DNA of 64,000 nt. Source: DATDDB01 sp035260545. GTDB taxonomy: Bacteria > Pseudomonadota > Gammaproteobacteria > Burkholderiales > Gallionellaceae. Positions 38,729 through 47,487 of this stretch are shown one piece after another; the first letter of the stretch is position 1; every line of letters starts with the position of its first letter. The stretch lies in contig DATFUZ010000050.1 of assembly GCA_035260545.1 (NCBI GenBank), positions 1-64,000 of the forward strand. The letters run 5' to 3'. The notes beneath the pieces are model-generated. The model worked only from the letters and a program-made list of their open reading frames with translations. It made no database searches and was not told the origin of the DNA. Both the position numbers and the translations under genes were made by a program.

Positions 38729-40768
38729 ATGCCCAATCATCTCATCAGCGAGACCAGCCCTTACCTGCAGCAGCATGCCGACAATCCGGTGGACTGGTAT
38801 CCGTGGAACGCCGAGTCGCTGCGCCTGGCGCGCGAACAGGACAAGCCCATCCTGCTTTCCATCGGCTATTCCGCGTGTCACTGGTGCCATGTGATGGCGC
38901 ACGAATCCTTCGAGGATGCCGGGATCGCGGCGCTGATGAATGCGCATTTCATCAACATCAAGGTGGACCGGGAGGAGCGTCCCGATCTCGACCAGATCTA
39001 CCAGACCGCGCATTACATGCTGACCCAGCGCAGCGGTGGCTGGCCGCTGACCATGTTCCTTACACCCGACGGCACGCCGTTCTTCGGCGGCACTTATTTC
39101 CCCAAGTGGAACAGCCACAATCTGCCGGCGTTTCCCGACGTGCTCAGACACATTTCCACCGTCTACCGGGAGCACCGCGATGAACTGGCCGCGCAAAATC
39201 GGGAACTGCTGGCGGTACTGGCTAGAAGCGCCGGACAACTGGGGCAACCGGCAGAGGCGTTGCACGATGCGCCGCTGGAGGCGGCGTCTAACCAGCTTGC
39301 AGAGACCTTCGACCACGAACACGGCGGATTCGGCGATGCACCCAAATTTCCGCATCCAGTCGAACTCGATTTTCTGCTGCGCCACAGCCGGCTGACCGGC
39401 GACGCCCACGCCGAACATATGGTGCTCCACACTCTGGAACAGATGGCGCACGGCGGCATCTACGACCAGTTGGGCGGCGGATTCTGCCGCTACAGTGTGG
39501 ACGCCTACTGGAACATCCCGCATTTCGAAAAGATGTTGTACGACAATGGCCTGCTGCTCGCCCTGTACTGCGATGCCTGGCAACAGAGCGGCAATCCGCT
39601 GTTCGCACACGTTGTCGAGGAGACCGCAGGGTGGGTGCAGCGCGAGATGACCACGGCGAACGGCGGTTTTTGCTCGTCGCTGGATGCGGACAGCGAGCAT
39701 GAGGAAGGAAAATTCTACGTCTGGCAGCGCGATGACATTCTGGATCTGCTTACACCCGAGGAGTTCGCGGTGGTCGCGCCGCATTTCGGGCTGGATCTGG
39801 CGCCAAACTTCGAGCAACTCGCCTGGCACCTGCACGTCAGCGTGCCGTTGAGCCGGGTCGCCGTCAGCCATCACCTCAACCCGGATTCAGCGGGGGAATT
39901 GCTGGCCTCGGCGCGGAGCAAGCTGTTTGCCGCACGCGAGCAGCGGGTGCGCCCCGGTCGAGACGACAAGGTGCTGTCGTCCTGGAATGGCCTGATGATC
40001 ACCGGCATGGCGCGCGCCGCCCGCGTGATGCAGCGCCGGGACTGGCTGCACACCGCGCAACGGGCCATGGACTTCCTGCGCACGACGATGTGGCGCGAAG
40101 GCCGGCTGCTCGCGGCGTACCGCAGCGGCAAGGCCCACCTCAACGCCTACCTGGATGACTACGCCGTGCTGCTGCAGGCGGCGCTGGAGTTGATGCAGGC
40201 CGAGTTCCGGACAGTCGATCTCGAATTCGCGATCCAGCTTGCCGATGCGCTGCTGGCGGGTTTCGAGGACAAGGACGATGGGGGATTCTTCTTTACGAGC
40301 CACGACCATGAGGCGCTGATCCAGCGGCCCAGGAGCGGTCAGGACAATGCCATTCCCTCGGGCAACGGCATCGCCGCCGCGGCCTTGCAGCGGCTAGCCG
40401 TGATCACCGGAAAGCAGGAATATGGATACGCGGCCGAGCGCTGCCTGAAGGCGTTCTTTCCGGCGATGCAGCAAGGAGCCGGCTACCACTGCAGCCTGTG
40501 CACCGCGCTAGGGGAATATCTGCAGCCCGCCTCGTTGCTGGTACTGCGCGGCAAACCGGCCGAGATGGCCGCATGGCGGATGGACCTGCGCCGGCGCTAT
40601 TTGCCTAACGTGATCACGATGACACTGCCGGACAACGCGGGTACCCTGCCAGAACCACTGGCCAAGCCGGTCACGAGCCAGCCCACGGCCTGGCTATGCA
40701 GGGGCACCCAGTGCCTGCCGCCCATCACCCGTATCGGCGACCTGCTCTCGGCCCTGAATTCCGCCTGA
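38729..40768 (+). CDS. YyaL/DUF255 thioredoxin-domain protein (spermatogenesis-associated 20-like)
   Basis: A 679-residue cytoplasmic protein. The N-terminal DUF255 thioredoxin fold contains SACHWCHVMAHESFED (CxxC with His-Trp between the cysteines), and an (alpha/alpha)6 glycosidase-like barrel follows (GGFCRYSVDAYWNIPHFEKM, SSWNGLMITGMARAA, DNAIPSGNG). The family is widespread but its function is not established. The start MPNHLISETSPYLQQH matches the family N-terminus. Confidence 0.93.
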   Translation: MPNHLISETSPYLQQHADNPVDWYPWNAESLRLAREQDKPILLSIGYSACHWCHVMAHESFEDAGIAALMNAHFINIKVDREERPDLDQIYQTAHYMLTQRSGGWPLTMFLTPDGTPFFGGTYFPKWNSHNLPAFPDVLRHISTVYREHRDELAAQNRELLAVLARSAGQLGQPAEALHDAPLEAASNQLAETFDHEHGGFGDAPKFPHPVELDFLLRHSRLTGDAHAEHMVLHTLEQMAHGGIYDQLGGGFCRYSVDAYWNIPHFEKMLYDNGLLLALYCDAWQQSGNPLFAHVVEETAGWVQREMTTANGGFCSSLDADSEHEEGKFYVWQRDDILDLLTPEEFAVVAPHFGLDLAPNFEQLAWHLHVSVPLSRVAVSHHLNPDSAGELLASARSKLFAAREQRVRPGRDDKVLSSWNGLMITGMARAARVMQRRDWLHTAQRAMDFLRTTMWREGRLLAAYRSGKAHLNAYLDDYAVLLQAALELMQAEFRTVDLEFAIQLADALLAGFEDKDDGGFFFTSHDHEALIQRPRSGQDNAIPSGNGIAAAALQRLAVITGKQEYGYAAERCLKAFFPAMQQGAGYHCSLCTALGEYLQPASLLVLRGKPAEMAAWRMDLRRRYLPNVITMTLPDNAGTLPEPLAKPVTSQPTAWLCRGTQCLPPITRIGDLLSALNSA

Positions 40769-40789
40769 GCGCGCCGTCCGGCGAACGTC

Positions 40790-41188
40790 CTAACGGCGGG
40801 TGCGCGGCCGGTATTTGTCCGCACAGGCGTTGATGGCCTTGTCGGACTTGTCGCCGGCCTCCAGGCATTTGGTGATGTCGGGGCCTTGGCGCTTGTCCAG
40901 CGGGATGGCCGACTTGGGTTGTTCGACCACGGTCTGCTGCCCGCCGCCCTGCGCCGCAGGGGGCTGGCCGGGTGCCGCCGCAGACGGCGCAGATGCCGCC
41001 GCTCCCGCCGAACGCACGTTGGCCATGTCGACGTCCGCAGGCGCTTCGTCTGCCGGCGTCTGGCTTACCGAGCCCTGCGCGGCAGCTTGCGCCGCAACGG
41101 GGGAAGAGGTGGCCGCATTGCCTCGGTCCTGGGCCAGCACGGGCGCCGTCAGCAGCCCGCAAAACAGTGCGAGGATCAGTTTACTCAT
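40790..41188 (-). CDS. Exported Ala/Gln/Pro-rich protein of unknown function
   Basis: A 132-residue protein with a signal peptide (MSKLILALFCGLLTAPVLAQ). It continues with a low-complexity Ala/Ser/Pro/Gln region to about residue 95 and a conserved-looking end, GPDITKCLEAGDKSDKAINACADKYRPR, with two Cys that could form a disulfide. SD GGAGA lies upstream of the ATG at 41188. It is 54 bases after sppA; no family recognised. Confidence 0.7.
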   Translation of the reverse strand: MSKLILALFCGLLTAPVLAQDRGNAATSSPVAAQAAAQGSVSQTPADEAPADVDMANVRSAGAAASAPSAAAPGQPPAAQGGGQQTVVEQPKSAIPLDKRQGPDITKCLEAGDKSDKAINACADKYRPRTRR

Positions 41189-41242
41189 CAATGCATCTCC
41201 TTTCCGCCACGGTCATCGGTAAACATATGTTCCGGCGCCGCC

Positions 41243-42196
41243 TCAACGCAGGACGAAACCTTGCGCCTCGGACGAGAAACCGGTGAGTTCGCTGGCCACG
41301 CCGGCGCCGAAGCGCTTGGCCAGCCTGTCCGCAAAACCCTCGCGTTTGGTGTAATCCACGATGTTTTTCGCCTTGATCACGTCGCGCGCCACGGACTGCA
41401 CGCTGCCCAGGCCGTCTGCCAGGCCCAGGTCTATGCTCTTCTGGCCGGTCCAGATCAGGCCGCTGAACATTTCCGGCGTTTCCTTCAGGCGCTTGCCGCG
41501 CCCTTCGCGCACCACGGCGATGAACTGCTGGTGGATCTCGTCCAGCATCTGCTGCGCAATCGCCGCCTGTTTCGGATTCGGCGGCGAGAACGGATCGAGG
41601 AAGCCCTTGTTCGCGCCCGCCGTCAAAAGGCGGCGGTCCACGCCCAGCTTGGCCATGGTCCCGGTGAACCCGAAGCCGTTCATCAGCACGCCGATGGAGC
41701 CGACCAGGCTGGCCTTGTTCACGTATATCTTGTCGGCAGCGGCGGCCACGTAATAGCCGCCGGAAGCGCAAATATCCTCGACCACCACGTACAGCGGGAT
41801 GGCGGGATATTTCTTGCGCAGGCGCCGAATTTCGTCATTGATTGCGCCGGCCTGCACCGGGCTGCCGCCCGGACTGTTGATGCGCAGGATGACGCCCTGG
41901 GTGTCCTTGTCCTTGAACGCCGCCTGCAGGGCCTGGATGATGTTGTCGGCGCTGGCGGGCTTATCCGCGGCAATTTCGCCGTTGAGCTGCACCAGCGCGG
42001 TATGCTTGCCCGTAAGCGCGGCCTCTGTCTTGCCGCCCCCCCAGCCGAGAATGACGAGCAGTACGATGAACAGGTAGATGAATGTCAACGACTTGAAAAA
42101 GATGCTCCACTTGCGTGCGCGCCGCTGCTCCTGAATGGCCGCCATGGCAAGCTTGCCCAATACCTCGCGTTCCCAATTGCTGTTGTATTCAGACAT
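41243..42196 (-). CDS. sppA: Signal peptide peptidase SppA, short form (S49)
   Basis: A 317-residue inner-membrane Ser-Lys protease that degrades cleaved signal peptides. One membrane segment lies at about residues 36-52. The S49 domain has INSPGGSPVQAG, the catalytic Ser in ICASGGYYVAAAAD and the Lys in GANKGFLDPF. It lies 33 bases downstream of the HAD phosphatase gene, an order seen in other betaproteobacteria. Confidence 0.93.
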   Translation of the reverse strand: MSEYNSNWEREVLGKLAMAAIQEQRRARKWSIFFKSLTFIYLFIVLLVILGWGGGKTEAALTGKHTALVQLNGEIAADKPASADNIIQALQAAFKDKDTQGVILRINSPGGSPVQAGAINDEIRRLRKKYPAIPLYVVVEDICASGGYYVAAAADKIYVNKASLVGSIGVLMNGFGFTGTMAKLGVDRRLLTAGANKGFLDPFSPPNPKQAAIAQQMLDEIHQQFIAVVREGRGKRLKETPEMFSGLIWTGQKSIDLGLADGLGSVQSVARDVIKAKNIVDYTKREGFADRLAKRFGAGVASELTGFSSEAQGFVLR

Positions 42197-42229
42197 CGCA
42201 CGTCTCCTCTTCTAGTAATGCGCAGTATA

Positions 42230-42886
42230 TCAGGCATATGCGCTGAACCACTCGCGAAAACCCGCGTAGTCGTCCAGCAGCACCAGCGGCTGCAGTTCAC
42301 GCAATTGCTCCACCGGGTGCGCGCCATGGGTCATGCCCACTGCGTCCACCCCGGCATTGGCCGCCATCTGCAGGTCGTGCGTGGTATCGCCCACCATCAA
42401 CACGCGCTCCGGTTCCACGCCCAGTTCCTCCATGATCTCCAGCAACATCGCCGGGTGCGGTTTGGAAAAGGTCTGGTCCGCCGTGCGCGTGGCGTGGAAA
42501 TACCCCTCCATGCCGGAAGTGCGCATCGACCTGTCCAGGCCGGCGCGGCTCTTGCCGGTCGCCACCGCGAGCCGGTAACCTGCGTTGTGCAGGCCAGCGA
42601 TGGTGTCGCGCGCGCCATCGAACAGGGGAATCGTCTCGTCCCGAGACAAGTAATAATGGCGATAGCGTTCCGCCAGCGGCTGGTACAGTTCGGGCGGCGC
42701 ATCGGGCACAGCATGGCGCAGCGCCTCCACCAGCCCCATGCCGATCACGTGGCGCGCGGCCTCGTCGCTCGGCACGGGCAGGCTCAGGTCGCGGCATGCC
42801 GCCTGTATCGAGCCGGAAATCACCGCGGTCGAATCGACCACTGTGCCGTCCCAGTCAAAAACAATCAAATCGTAATGCTTGCTCAT
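42230..42886 (-). CDS. HAD-family phosphatase (phosphoglycolate phosphatase-like)
   Basis: A 218-residue haloacid dehalogenase hydrolase. Motif I is FDWDGTVVDST (D11, D13), motif II VATGKSR, motif III Lys in FSKPHPAMLL, and motif IV GDTTHDLQMA. The helical cap between motifs I and II is of the Gph/PGP type; substrate not certain. The ATG at 42886, with GGAAG upstream, was preferred to one four codons earlier. Confidence 0.88.
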   Translation of the reverse strand: MSKHYDLIVFDWDGTVVDSTAVISGSIQAACRDLSLPVPSDEAARHVIGMGLVEALRHAVPDAPPELYQPLAERYRHYYLSRDETIPLFDGARDTIAGLHNAGYRLAVATGKSRAGLDRSMRTSGMEGYFHATRTADQTFSKPHPAMLLEIMEELGVEPERVLMVGDTTHDLQMAANAGVDAVGMTHGAHPVEQLRELQPLVLLDDYAGFREWFSAYA

Positions 42887-43008
42887 CGCTTCTTCCATCG
42901 TAAAGGCCGCAAAGCCCTGTGGACGCGCAGCCTGGTATTGCTCAATCAGGGCGGCATTTTATCATCTTTGCTTGCCTGCCCCGCCAATAGGCACTAGCAT
43001 GCTGCGCC

Positions 43009-44049
43009 ATGAATACAACGCCCGCCAACTGGCTGATATACTGCCGTCCCGGCTTCGAGCGCGACTGCGCGGAAGAGACGCGCGCGAAACCGGTGGAAGT
43101 CAATGACGGCAGCGGCTACGTCCTGCTCCAGGGCAAGCCGCGGCTGACTTATGCCAGCCTCGCATTTTCCCGGCAATTGCTGCATCTGCGCGGTGAAGCG
43201 TCTGACCTCCCGGAACGTGACCGCCTGACACCGCTGCTGGCCGCGCTCCCCGCCGAACCGGCGCAATTCGGCGCGCTCCTGCTGGAAACCCCCGACACCA
43301 ACGAAGGAAAGACCTTGTCCAGTTTCACCCGCCGCTTCCAGCCGCTGCTGGAAGGGGCGCTGCGCGAAGCGGACCGCCTCGCCGCCGATCCCGCCTTGCC
43401 GCGCCTGCACATCTTCTTTCCCGACAAGCAGCGCGCCCTGGTCGCAACCAGCGATCCTGCAAACAGCGCGGCCGCGCACATGGGCATACTGCGCCTGAAA
43501 ATGCCGCACGATGCGCCCAGCCGCTCCTACCTCAAGCTGGCGGAGGCATTCGAGGTATTCCTGTCGTCTGCGGAACGGGCGCAGTGGCTGAAACCCGGCA
43601 TGACCGCAGTGGACCTGGGTGCCGCGCCCGGCGGCTGGACCTGGCAACTGGTGCAACGCGGGCTGAAGGTCATCGCCGTCGACAACGGACCACTGAAGGG
43701 TGTGGCGGCGAGCCACCCCGCTATCCGCCACCTGCGCCAGGACGGCTTCCGCTACCGCCCGCCGCGTCCGGTTGACTGGCTGGTGTGCGACATGGTGGAA
43801 AAACCGCAGCGCGTGGCGGAACTCGTGACCGGGTGGATCGCATCGGGCCTGAGCACGCGCGCCATCTTCAACCTGAAGCTGCCGATGAAGAAGCGCGTGG
43901 CGGCGCTGGACGAAGCGCTGGGTATCACGCGCGGCATGCTCGACGCCAAGGGGATCAAATACCGGCTCGCGGTCAAACAGCTCTATCACGACCGCGAGGA
44001 AGTGACGGCGTTCCTTGCGCGCACACAGCCGTCCGCCCGGCGCCGCTGA
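43009..44049 (+). CDS. rlmM: 23S rRNA C2498 2'-O-methyltransferase
   Basis: A 346-residue SAM-dependent methyltransferase. The N-terminal THUMP-like region (WLIYCRPGFERDCAEE) leads into a Rossmann domain with DLGAAPGGWTWQLV as the SAM site, VDWLVCDMVEKP and FNLKLPMKKR; the catalytic Lys-Asp-Lys-type residues appear present. It is divergent from the HAD gene, with 122 intergenic bases. Confidence 0.93.
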   Translation: MNTTPANWLIYCRPGFERDCAEETRAKPVEVNDGSGYVLLQGKPRLTYASLAFSRQLLHLRGEASDLPERDRLTPLLAALPAEPAQFGALLLETPDTNEGKTLSSFTRRFQPLLEGALREADRLAADPALPRLHIFFPDKQRALVATSDPANSAAAHMGILRLKMPHDAPSRSYLKLAEAFEVFLSSAERAQWLKPGMTAVDLGAAPGGWTWQLVQRGLKVIAVDNGPLKGVAASHPAIRHLRQDGFRYRPPRPVDWLVCDMVEKPQRVAELVTGWIASGLSTRAIFNLKLPMKKRVAALDEALGITRGMLDAKGIKYRLAVKQLYHDREEVTAFLARTQPSARRR

Positions 44050-44068
44050 GCAGCAGCAGCGGCAAGTG

Positions 44069-44935
44069 TCATCCGTCGAATTTGACGTTGAGACCGGTCA
44101 GCAGCAGGAAGGCGTTTTTCATGATGGGCGGCTGGGACAGGCTGTTGTAGCGGTCCTGCACGGTGATTTTCAGACTCAGCGTGTCATTGATGGCAACGAC
44201 GAGGCTGCCGTCGAAGGTGACGAGCGCGCCGTGATCGCGGTTCAGATTGGGGGTGACGATGAGCCGCTGCTTGAGGGTCGTGCTCGGCGTCAGCTTACTG
44301 CTCGATTCCTCGCCAACCAGCAATTGCGCGGTGCTGAAGCGGGTCCGAAGTTGATTCCCGACGACCACGCCGGGATCGTTGTAGCGGTCATCGCGGTAGC
44401 TGACGCCGCCCAGTACGTCCCATTTATTGTCGTCGGTATGAATCAGGTGATAGCCCGCGCCCACACTGGTGACGCTGCGCACGCTGAGCAACTGTATCCT
44501 GTCGTGCGTGAGGTCCAGCGCGGCAAAACCCAGGGTCGTATCGGTGAAGTCATGGTCGTAGCGCGCTCCGCCCATCCACTGGTTTGCCGTGGTCGAGGTG
44601 GTGGTCACACCGTTGGCGGTGCTCTCCGCCCGGCTGCCCAGGGCTTGCGCATAGAGCGCAAGCTTGCTGTGTTCATCACTCCGCTTCGCGGCATCGATCG
44701 AGAACGCCAGGCTGGAATTGCGCGTATTGCCGGACGCATACGACAGCGACGCGGCGGCATCACCGTGCCATTTCCCGTCAGCCTTAACGTCGAGCGCCTT
44801 GACCTTGGCCCTCGCCTGGACTACCGGCTCGTCAGCACGGACGGCGCTGCAACCCAGCGCCACCCCGAGCAAGGCCGCCCAAGCGCATGACTTGACGATG
44901 GCGGCTTGTCGAAATGGTGTTGCGGAAGCGGTCAC
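44069..44935 (-). CDS. DUF481 outer-membrane protein
   Basis: A 288-residue exported protein of the DUF481 (YdiY-like) family with a signal sequence (about 1-34, ending SAVRA). It has repeated beta-strand patterns such as GDAAASLSYASGNTRNSSLAFSI, then WMGGARYDHDFTDTTLGFAAL, and ends LLLTGLNVKFDG with the aromatic/hydrophobic finish of outer-membrane barrels. Start codon GTG, overlapping the stop of the upstream lipoprotein gene by 4 bases (GTGA). Role unknown. Confidence 0.82.
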   Translation of the reverse strand: MTASATPFRQAAIVKSCAWAALLGVALGCSAVRADEPVVQARAKVKALDVKADGKWHGDAAASLSYASGNTRNSSLAFSIDAAKRSDEHSKLALYAQALGSRAESTANGVTTTSTTANQWMGGARYDHDFTDTTLGFAALDLTHDRIQLLSVRSVTSVGAGYHLIHTDDNKWDVLGGVSYRDDRYNDPGVVVGNQLRTRFSTAQLLVGEESSSKLTPSTTLKQRLIVTPNLNRDHGALVTFDGSLVVAINDTLSLKITVQDRYNSLSQPPIMKNAFLLLTGLNVKFDG

Positions 44936-45555
44936 CGCTCGTGATCACCTCCGCGTCCGTGGTCGTCCCGACCCTCGTCCTTGCGGCCGTGACCGCGGCC
45001 TTGCTCATCCCTGCGCTCGTAACGTCCGGCCTGGGGTGCCCGTTCCTGACGCATCTGCTGCGGCTGCCGGGACAGCACGGCAGCCGCCCCCGGAATGAAC
45101 GGCCCGCGCGGCGGCGTATTCACCGCGCGCGGCATTTCGCCAGGCCGGGGCTGCGCCACCCCGGGTTGCATCATGCCGGGCCGCGTCATGCCGGGCTGCA
45201 TGGGCCGGGGTGCATTCTGCGTACCCATATAGACGCCCTGGGCCGCGTTCGCCGGCGTAGGCGCCGGTTGCGGCCGCCCCCAGCGTGAGTCGTATTGCTG
45301 CGGAGGCTGCCGCCCATCGCGGCCCTCCGCGCCGTAGCGCCGCTCGTCCCGGTCGCGTTGGTATCTGTCTCCGTCGCGCCGGTCATCGTGGTTGCGAGAA
45401 TATCCGCCGTCTTGCCCATAATATCCACCACCATAGTAGCCCCCACCGCCATAGTAGCCGCCGTCGCCGTCGTGAACGCGGCCGTCACCCGGAGGCACGA
45501 CCACGCAGCCGCTGGCCAGGACAGCGATAGAAATCAGTAACAGGGTATTTTTCAT
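44932..45555 (-). CDS. Low-complexity lipoprotein (Gly/Tyr- then Arg/Asp-rich)
   Basis: A 207-residue protein with a lipoprotein signal (MKNTLLLISIAVLASGC, Cys17), a GGYYGGGGYYGGGYYG stretch, a charged RNHDDRRDGDRYQRDRDER region, a Pro/Met/Gln-rich middle (MQPGMTRPGMMQPGVAQPRP) and an Arg/Asp/Gly tail. No domain is recognised, and such sequence is expected to be disordered. It is translationally coupled to the DUF481 gene, which suggests a shared envelope role. Start set at the ATG at 45555 (a neighbouring ATG is equally possible), with GAAGG just upstream. Confidence 0.72.
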   Translation of the reverse strand: MKNTLLLISIAVLASGCVVVPPGDGRVHDGDGGYYGGGGYYGGGYYGQDGGYSRNHDDRRDGDRYQRDRDERRYGAEGRDGRQPPQQYDSRWGRPQPAPTPANAAQGVYMGTQNAPRPMQPGMTRPGMMQPGVAQPRPGEMPRAVNTPPRGPFIPGAAAVLSRQPQQMRQERAPQAGRYERRDEQGRGHGRKDEGRDDHGRGGDHER

Positions 45556-45626
45556 CATCACCTTCAGGATCAACCAAACTGGAACCAAATGGGGTCACGC
45601 GCGCATCACCCCCCTTATTGCGCACG

Positions 45627-45654
45627 CGGGCGGCAGCGTGATGGCCGCCGCCCG
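45627..45654. repeat. Stable inverted repeat between recX and the lipoprotein gene
   Basis: Perfect 8-bp stem CGGGCGGC/GCCGCCCG with a 12-nt loop inside the 217-base (45556-45772) intergenic region. No U run follows on either strand. It could protect the recA-recX mRNA 3' end or lie in the leader of the lipoprotein gene. Otherwise I see nothing in this gap. Confidence 0.4.
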
Positions 45655-45772
45655 GAATAACTGAAACGCACAGGCCTTGATGGTACCAAATGTCCCCTCG
45701 CCGTTCCACCGGCCCGAGGTGCACCGTTGCATAACAGCACTGACACGCAGGAAGGTGGGCCACCGCCGCCCC

Positions 45773-46267
45773 TCAGTCCGGATCGTCGTGCCGCAGCACT
45801 TTCATCACCACGTCCATACCAAAGCCGCGCGATTGCAGGAAACGCGCCTGGCGAGCCTTTTCCTTCTGATTTTGGGGGAACACGCCGAATTTCTTCTGCC
45901 ACACCTCGCGCGCGGCTTCAAGTTCGGATTCCTTCAGCGCGGGGAGCGCTTGGCCAACGAGGTCCTCGGACAGGCCTTTCTGGCGCATTTCGTGGGCAAT
46001 GCGCTGTGCGCCGAAGCGGCCGCGCCGGGTGCTGACGATCAGTTCCGCCGCACGCGCATCGGAAAGCCAGTTGCGCTTTTCCAGTTCATCGAGCACGGCA
46101 TCCACGTCCTCGCCCTCCTGCACATGCGGCAGGAGCTTGACGCGCAGTTCCGCGCGGCTGTGTTCGCGCCGCGCCAGGAAACGCATGGCGCGCACGCGCA
46201 GGGTGACGGTGGGGACCCGCTTTTGCCGCGGGGCCTCAGCCGGATTTGAATCAGCCCTCTTCCTCAA
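45773..46267 (-). CDS. recX: Regulatory protein RecX
   Basis: RecA modulator that blocks filament extension. The conserved body has AMRFLARREHSRAELRVKLL, LEKRNWLSDARAAELIVSTRRGRFG and the final FLQSRGFGMDVVMKVLR. The start is unclear: a TTG at 46267 (with AAGG 9 bases upstream, overlapping recA by 17 bases) gives 164 residues, while the first ATG at 46186 would give 137 and cut into the conserved N-terminus. It follows recA as usual and should share its SOS control. Confidence 0.85.
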   Translation of the reverse strand: MRKRADSNPAEAPRQKRVPTVTLRVRAMRFLARREHSRAELRVKLLPHVQEGEDVDAVLDELEKRNWLSDARAAELIVSTRRGRFGAQRIAHEMRQKGLSEDLVGQALPALKESELEAAREVWQKKFGVFPQNQKEKARQARFLQSRGFGMDVVMKVLRHDDPD

Positions 46268-47357
46268 CGGCGGCGGCCTTACTGGCGCGGGAAGATTTCG
46301 CCGGCTTCTCGGTCTTTTCCGCCTGGTCGGCCGCAACCGCCGGTGCCGCCGCGACGGGCTCCAGCAGGGCCACGCCCAGCGCAGCGCGCACCTTGTTCTC
46401 GATCTCGCGCGCGATGGCCGGATTCTCTTTCAGGTATTCACGGACGTTATCCTTGCCCTGGCCGATCTTCTCGCCGTTGTAGGCATACCAGGCACCGGAT
46501 TTTTCCACGATCTTGTTCTGCACGCCCAGTTCGACGATTTCGCCCTCGCGCGAGATGCCCTCGCCGTACAGGATGTCGAAATGGGCTTCCCTGAACGGAG
46601 GCGCCACCTTGTTCTTCACCACCTTGACGCGGGTCTCGTTGCCGATGACCTCGTCGCCCTTCTTGATCGCGCCGGTGCGGCGAATGTCCAGGCGCACGGA
46701 AGCGTAGAACTTGAGCGCATTGCCGCCGGTGGTGGTTTCGGGGTTGCCGAACATCACGCCTATCTTCATGCGGATCTGGTTGATGAAGATCACGAGCGTG
46801 TTGGAGCGCTTGATGTTGGCGGTGAGTTTGCGCAGCGCCTGCGACATCAGGCGCGCATGCAGGCCCATTTGGGGGTCGCCCATCTCGCCCTCGATCTCTG
46901 CCTTGGGCGTAAGCGCAGCGACGGAGTCAATCACCACCACGTCCACCGAGTTCGAGCGCACCAGCATGTCGGCGATCTCCAGCGCCTGCTCGCCGTTGTC
47001 CGGCTGGGAGATCAGCAGGTCTTCCACCTTCACGCCCAGCTTCTGGGCGTAGCCGGGATCCAACGCGTGTTCAGCGTCCACAAAGGCGGCCGTGCCGCCC
47101 ATCTTCTGCATTTCAGCGATCACCTGCAGGGTAAGCGTGGTCTTGCCGGAGGACTCCGGGCCATAAATTTCCACAACCCGCCCGCGCGGCAGGCCGCCGA
47201 CGCCCAGGGCGATGTCCAACCCCAGCGAACCGGTGGAGACCACTTGCAGGTCCCTGCCCGCCTCATGCTCCCCCAGCCGCATGATGGAACCCTTGCCGAA
47301 CTGCTTCTCGATCTGGCTCAGGGCCGCGGCAAGCGCCTTGCTCTTGTTCTCATCCAT
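46251..47357 (-). CDS. recA: Recombinase RecA
   Basis: Strand-exchange ATPase and co-protease for LexA cleavage, 368 residues. Walker A is GPESSGKTT (66-74). The MAW motif region, the L1/L2 loops (MGDPQMGLHARLMSQALRKL, then GNPETTTGGNALKFYASVR) and an Ala/Lys/acidic C-terminal tail are present. GAGGAGG precedes the ATG. It is regulated by a GAAC-N4-GTTC operator next to its -35 box. Confidence 0.98.
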   Translation of the reverse strand: MDENKSKALAAALSQIEKQFGKGSIMRLGEHEAGRDLQVVSTGSLGLDIALGVGGLPRGRVVEIYGPESSGKTTLTLQVIAEMQKMGGTAAFVDAEHALDPGYAQKLGVKVEDLLISQPDNGEQALEIADMLVRSNSVDVVVIDSVAALTPKAEIEGEMGDPQMGLHARLMSQALRKLTANIKRSNTLVIFINQIRMKIGVMFGNPETTTGGNALKFYASVRLDIRRTGAIKKGDEVIGNETRVKVVKNKVAPPFREAHFDILYGEGISREGEIVELGVQNKIVEKSGAWYAYNGEKIGQGKDNVREYLKENPAIAREIENKVRAALGVALLEPVAAAPAVAADQAEKTEKPAKSSRASKAAAVEEEG

Positions 47358-47388
47358 TCGGTTGTCCTCCTCATCTAAAGATGGCTCA

Positions 47389-47417
47389 ATTATGGCACAT
47401 CAATTCGCACCTGTACA
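47389..47417 (-). promoter_or_regulatory. Putative promoter of recA
   Basis: On the minus strand, TGTACA (47412-47417), 17 bases, CATAAT (47389-47394), about 32 bases before the recA start. The LexA box abuts the -35 hexamer. Confidence 0.65.
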
Positions 47418-47429
47418 GAACGATTGTTC
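47418..47429. promoter_or_regulatory. LexA operator (GAAC-N4-GTTC) of recA
   Basis: GAACGATTGTTC, the same palindrome class as the two boxes at lexA, directly upstream of the predicted -35 box. Confidence 0.85.
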
Positions 47430-47487
47430 TTTGCATGTAATATATTGAGCAACAATGGTTTTAGCGTATTTTTCGGGGCTTACACGG

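Noticed and set aside
40886..42997. 703-codon plus-strand frame across sppA and the HAD gene
   Set aside because: Shadow of two conserved minus-strand genes; no domain, no ribosome site.
47411..47418. CTGTACAG at recA as a classical LexA box
   Set aside because: The classical box needs eight bases between half-sites; the GAAC-N4-GTTC motif is shared with lexA and fits better.
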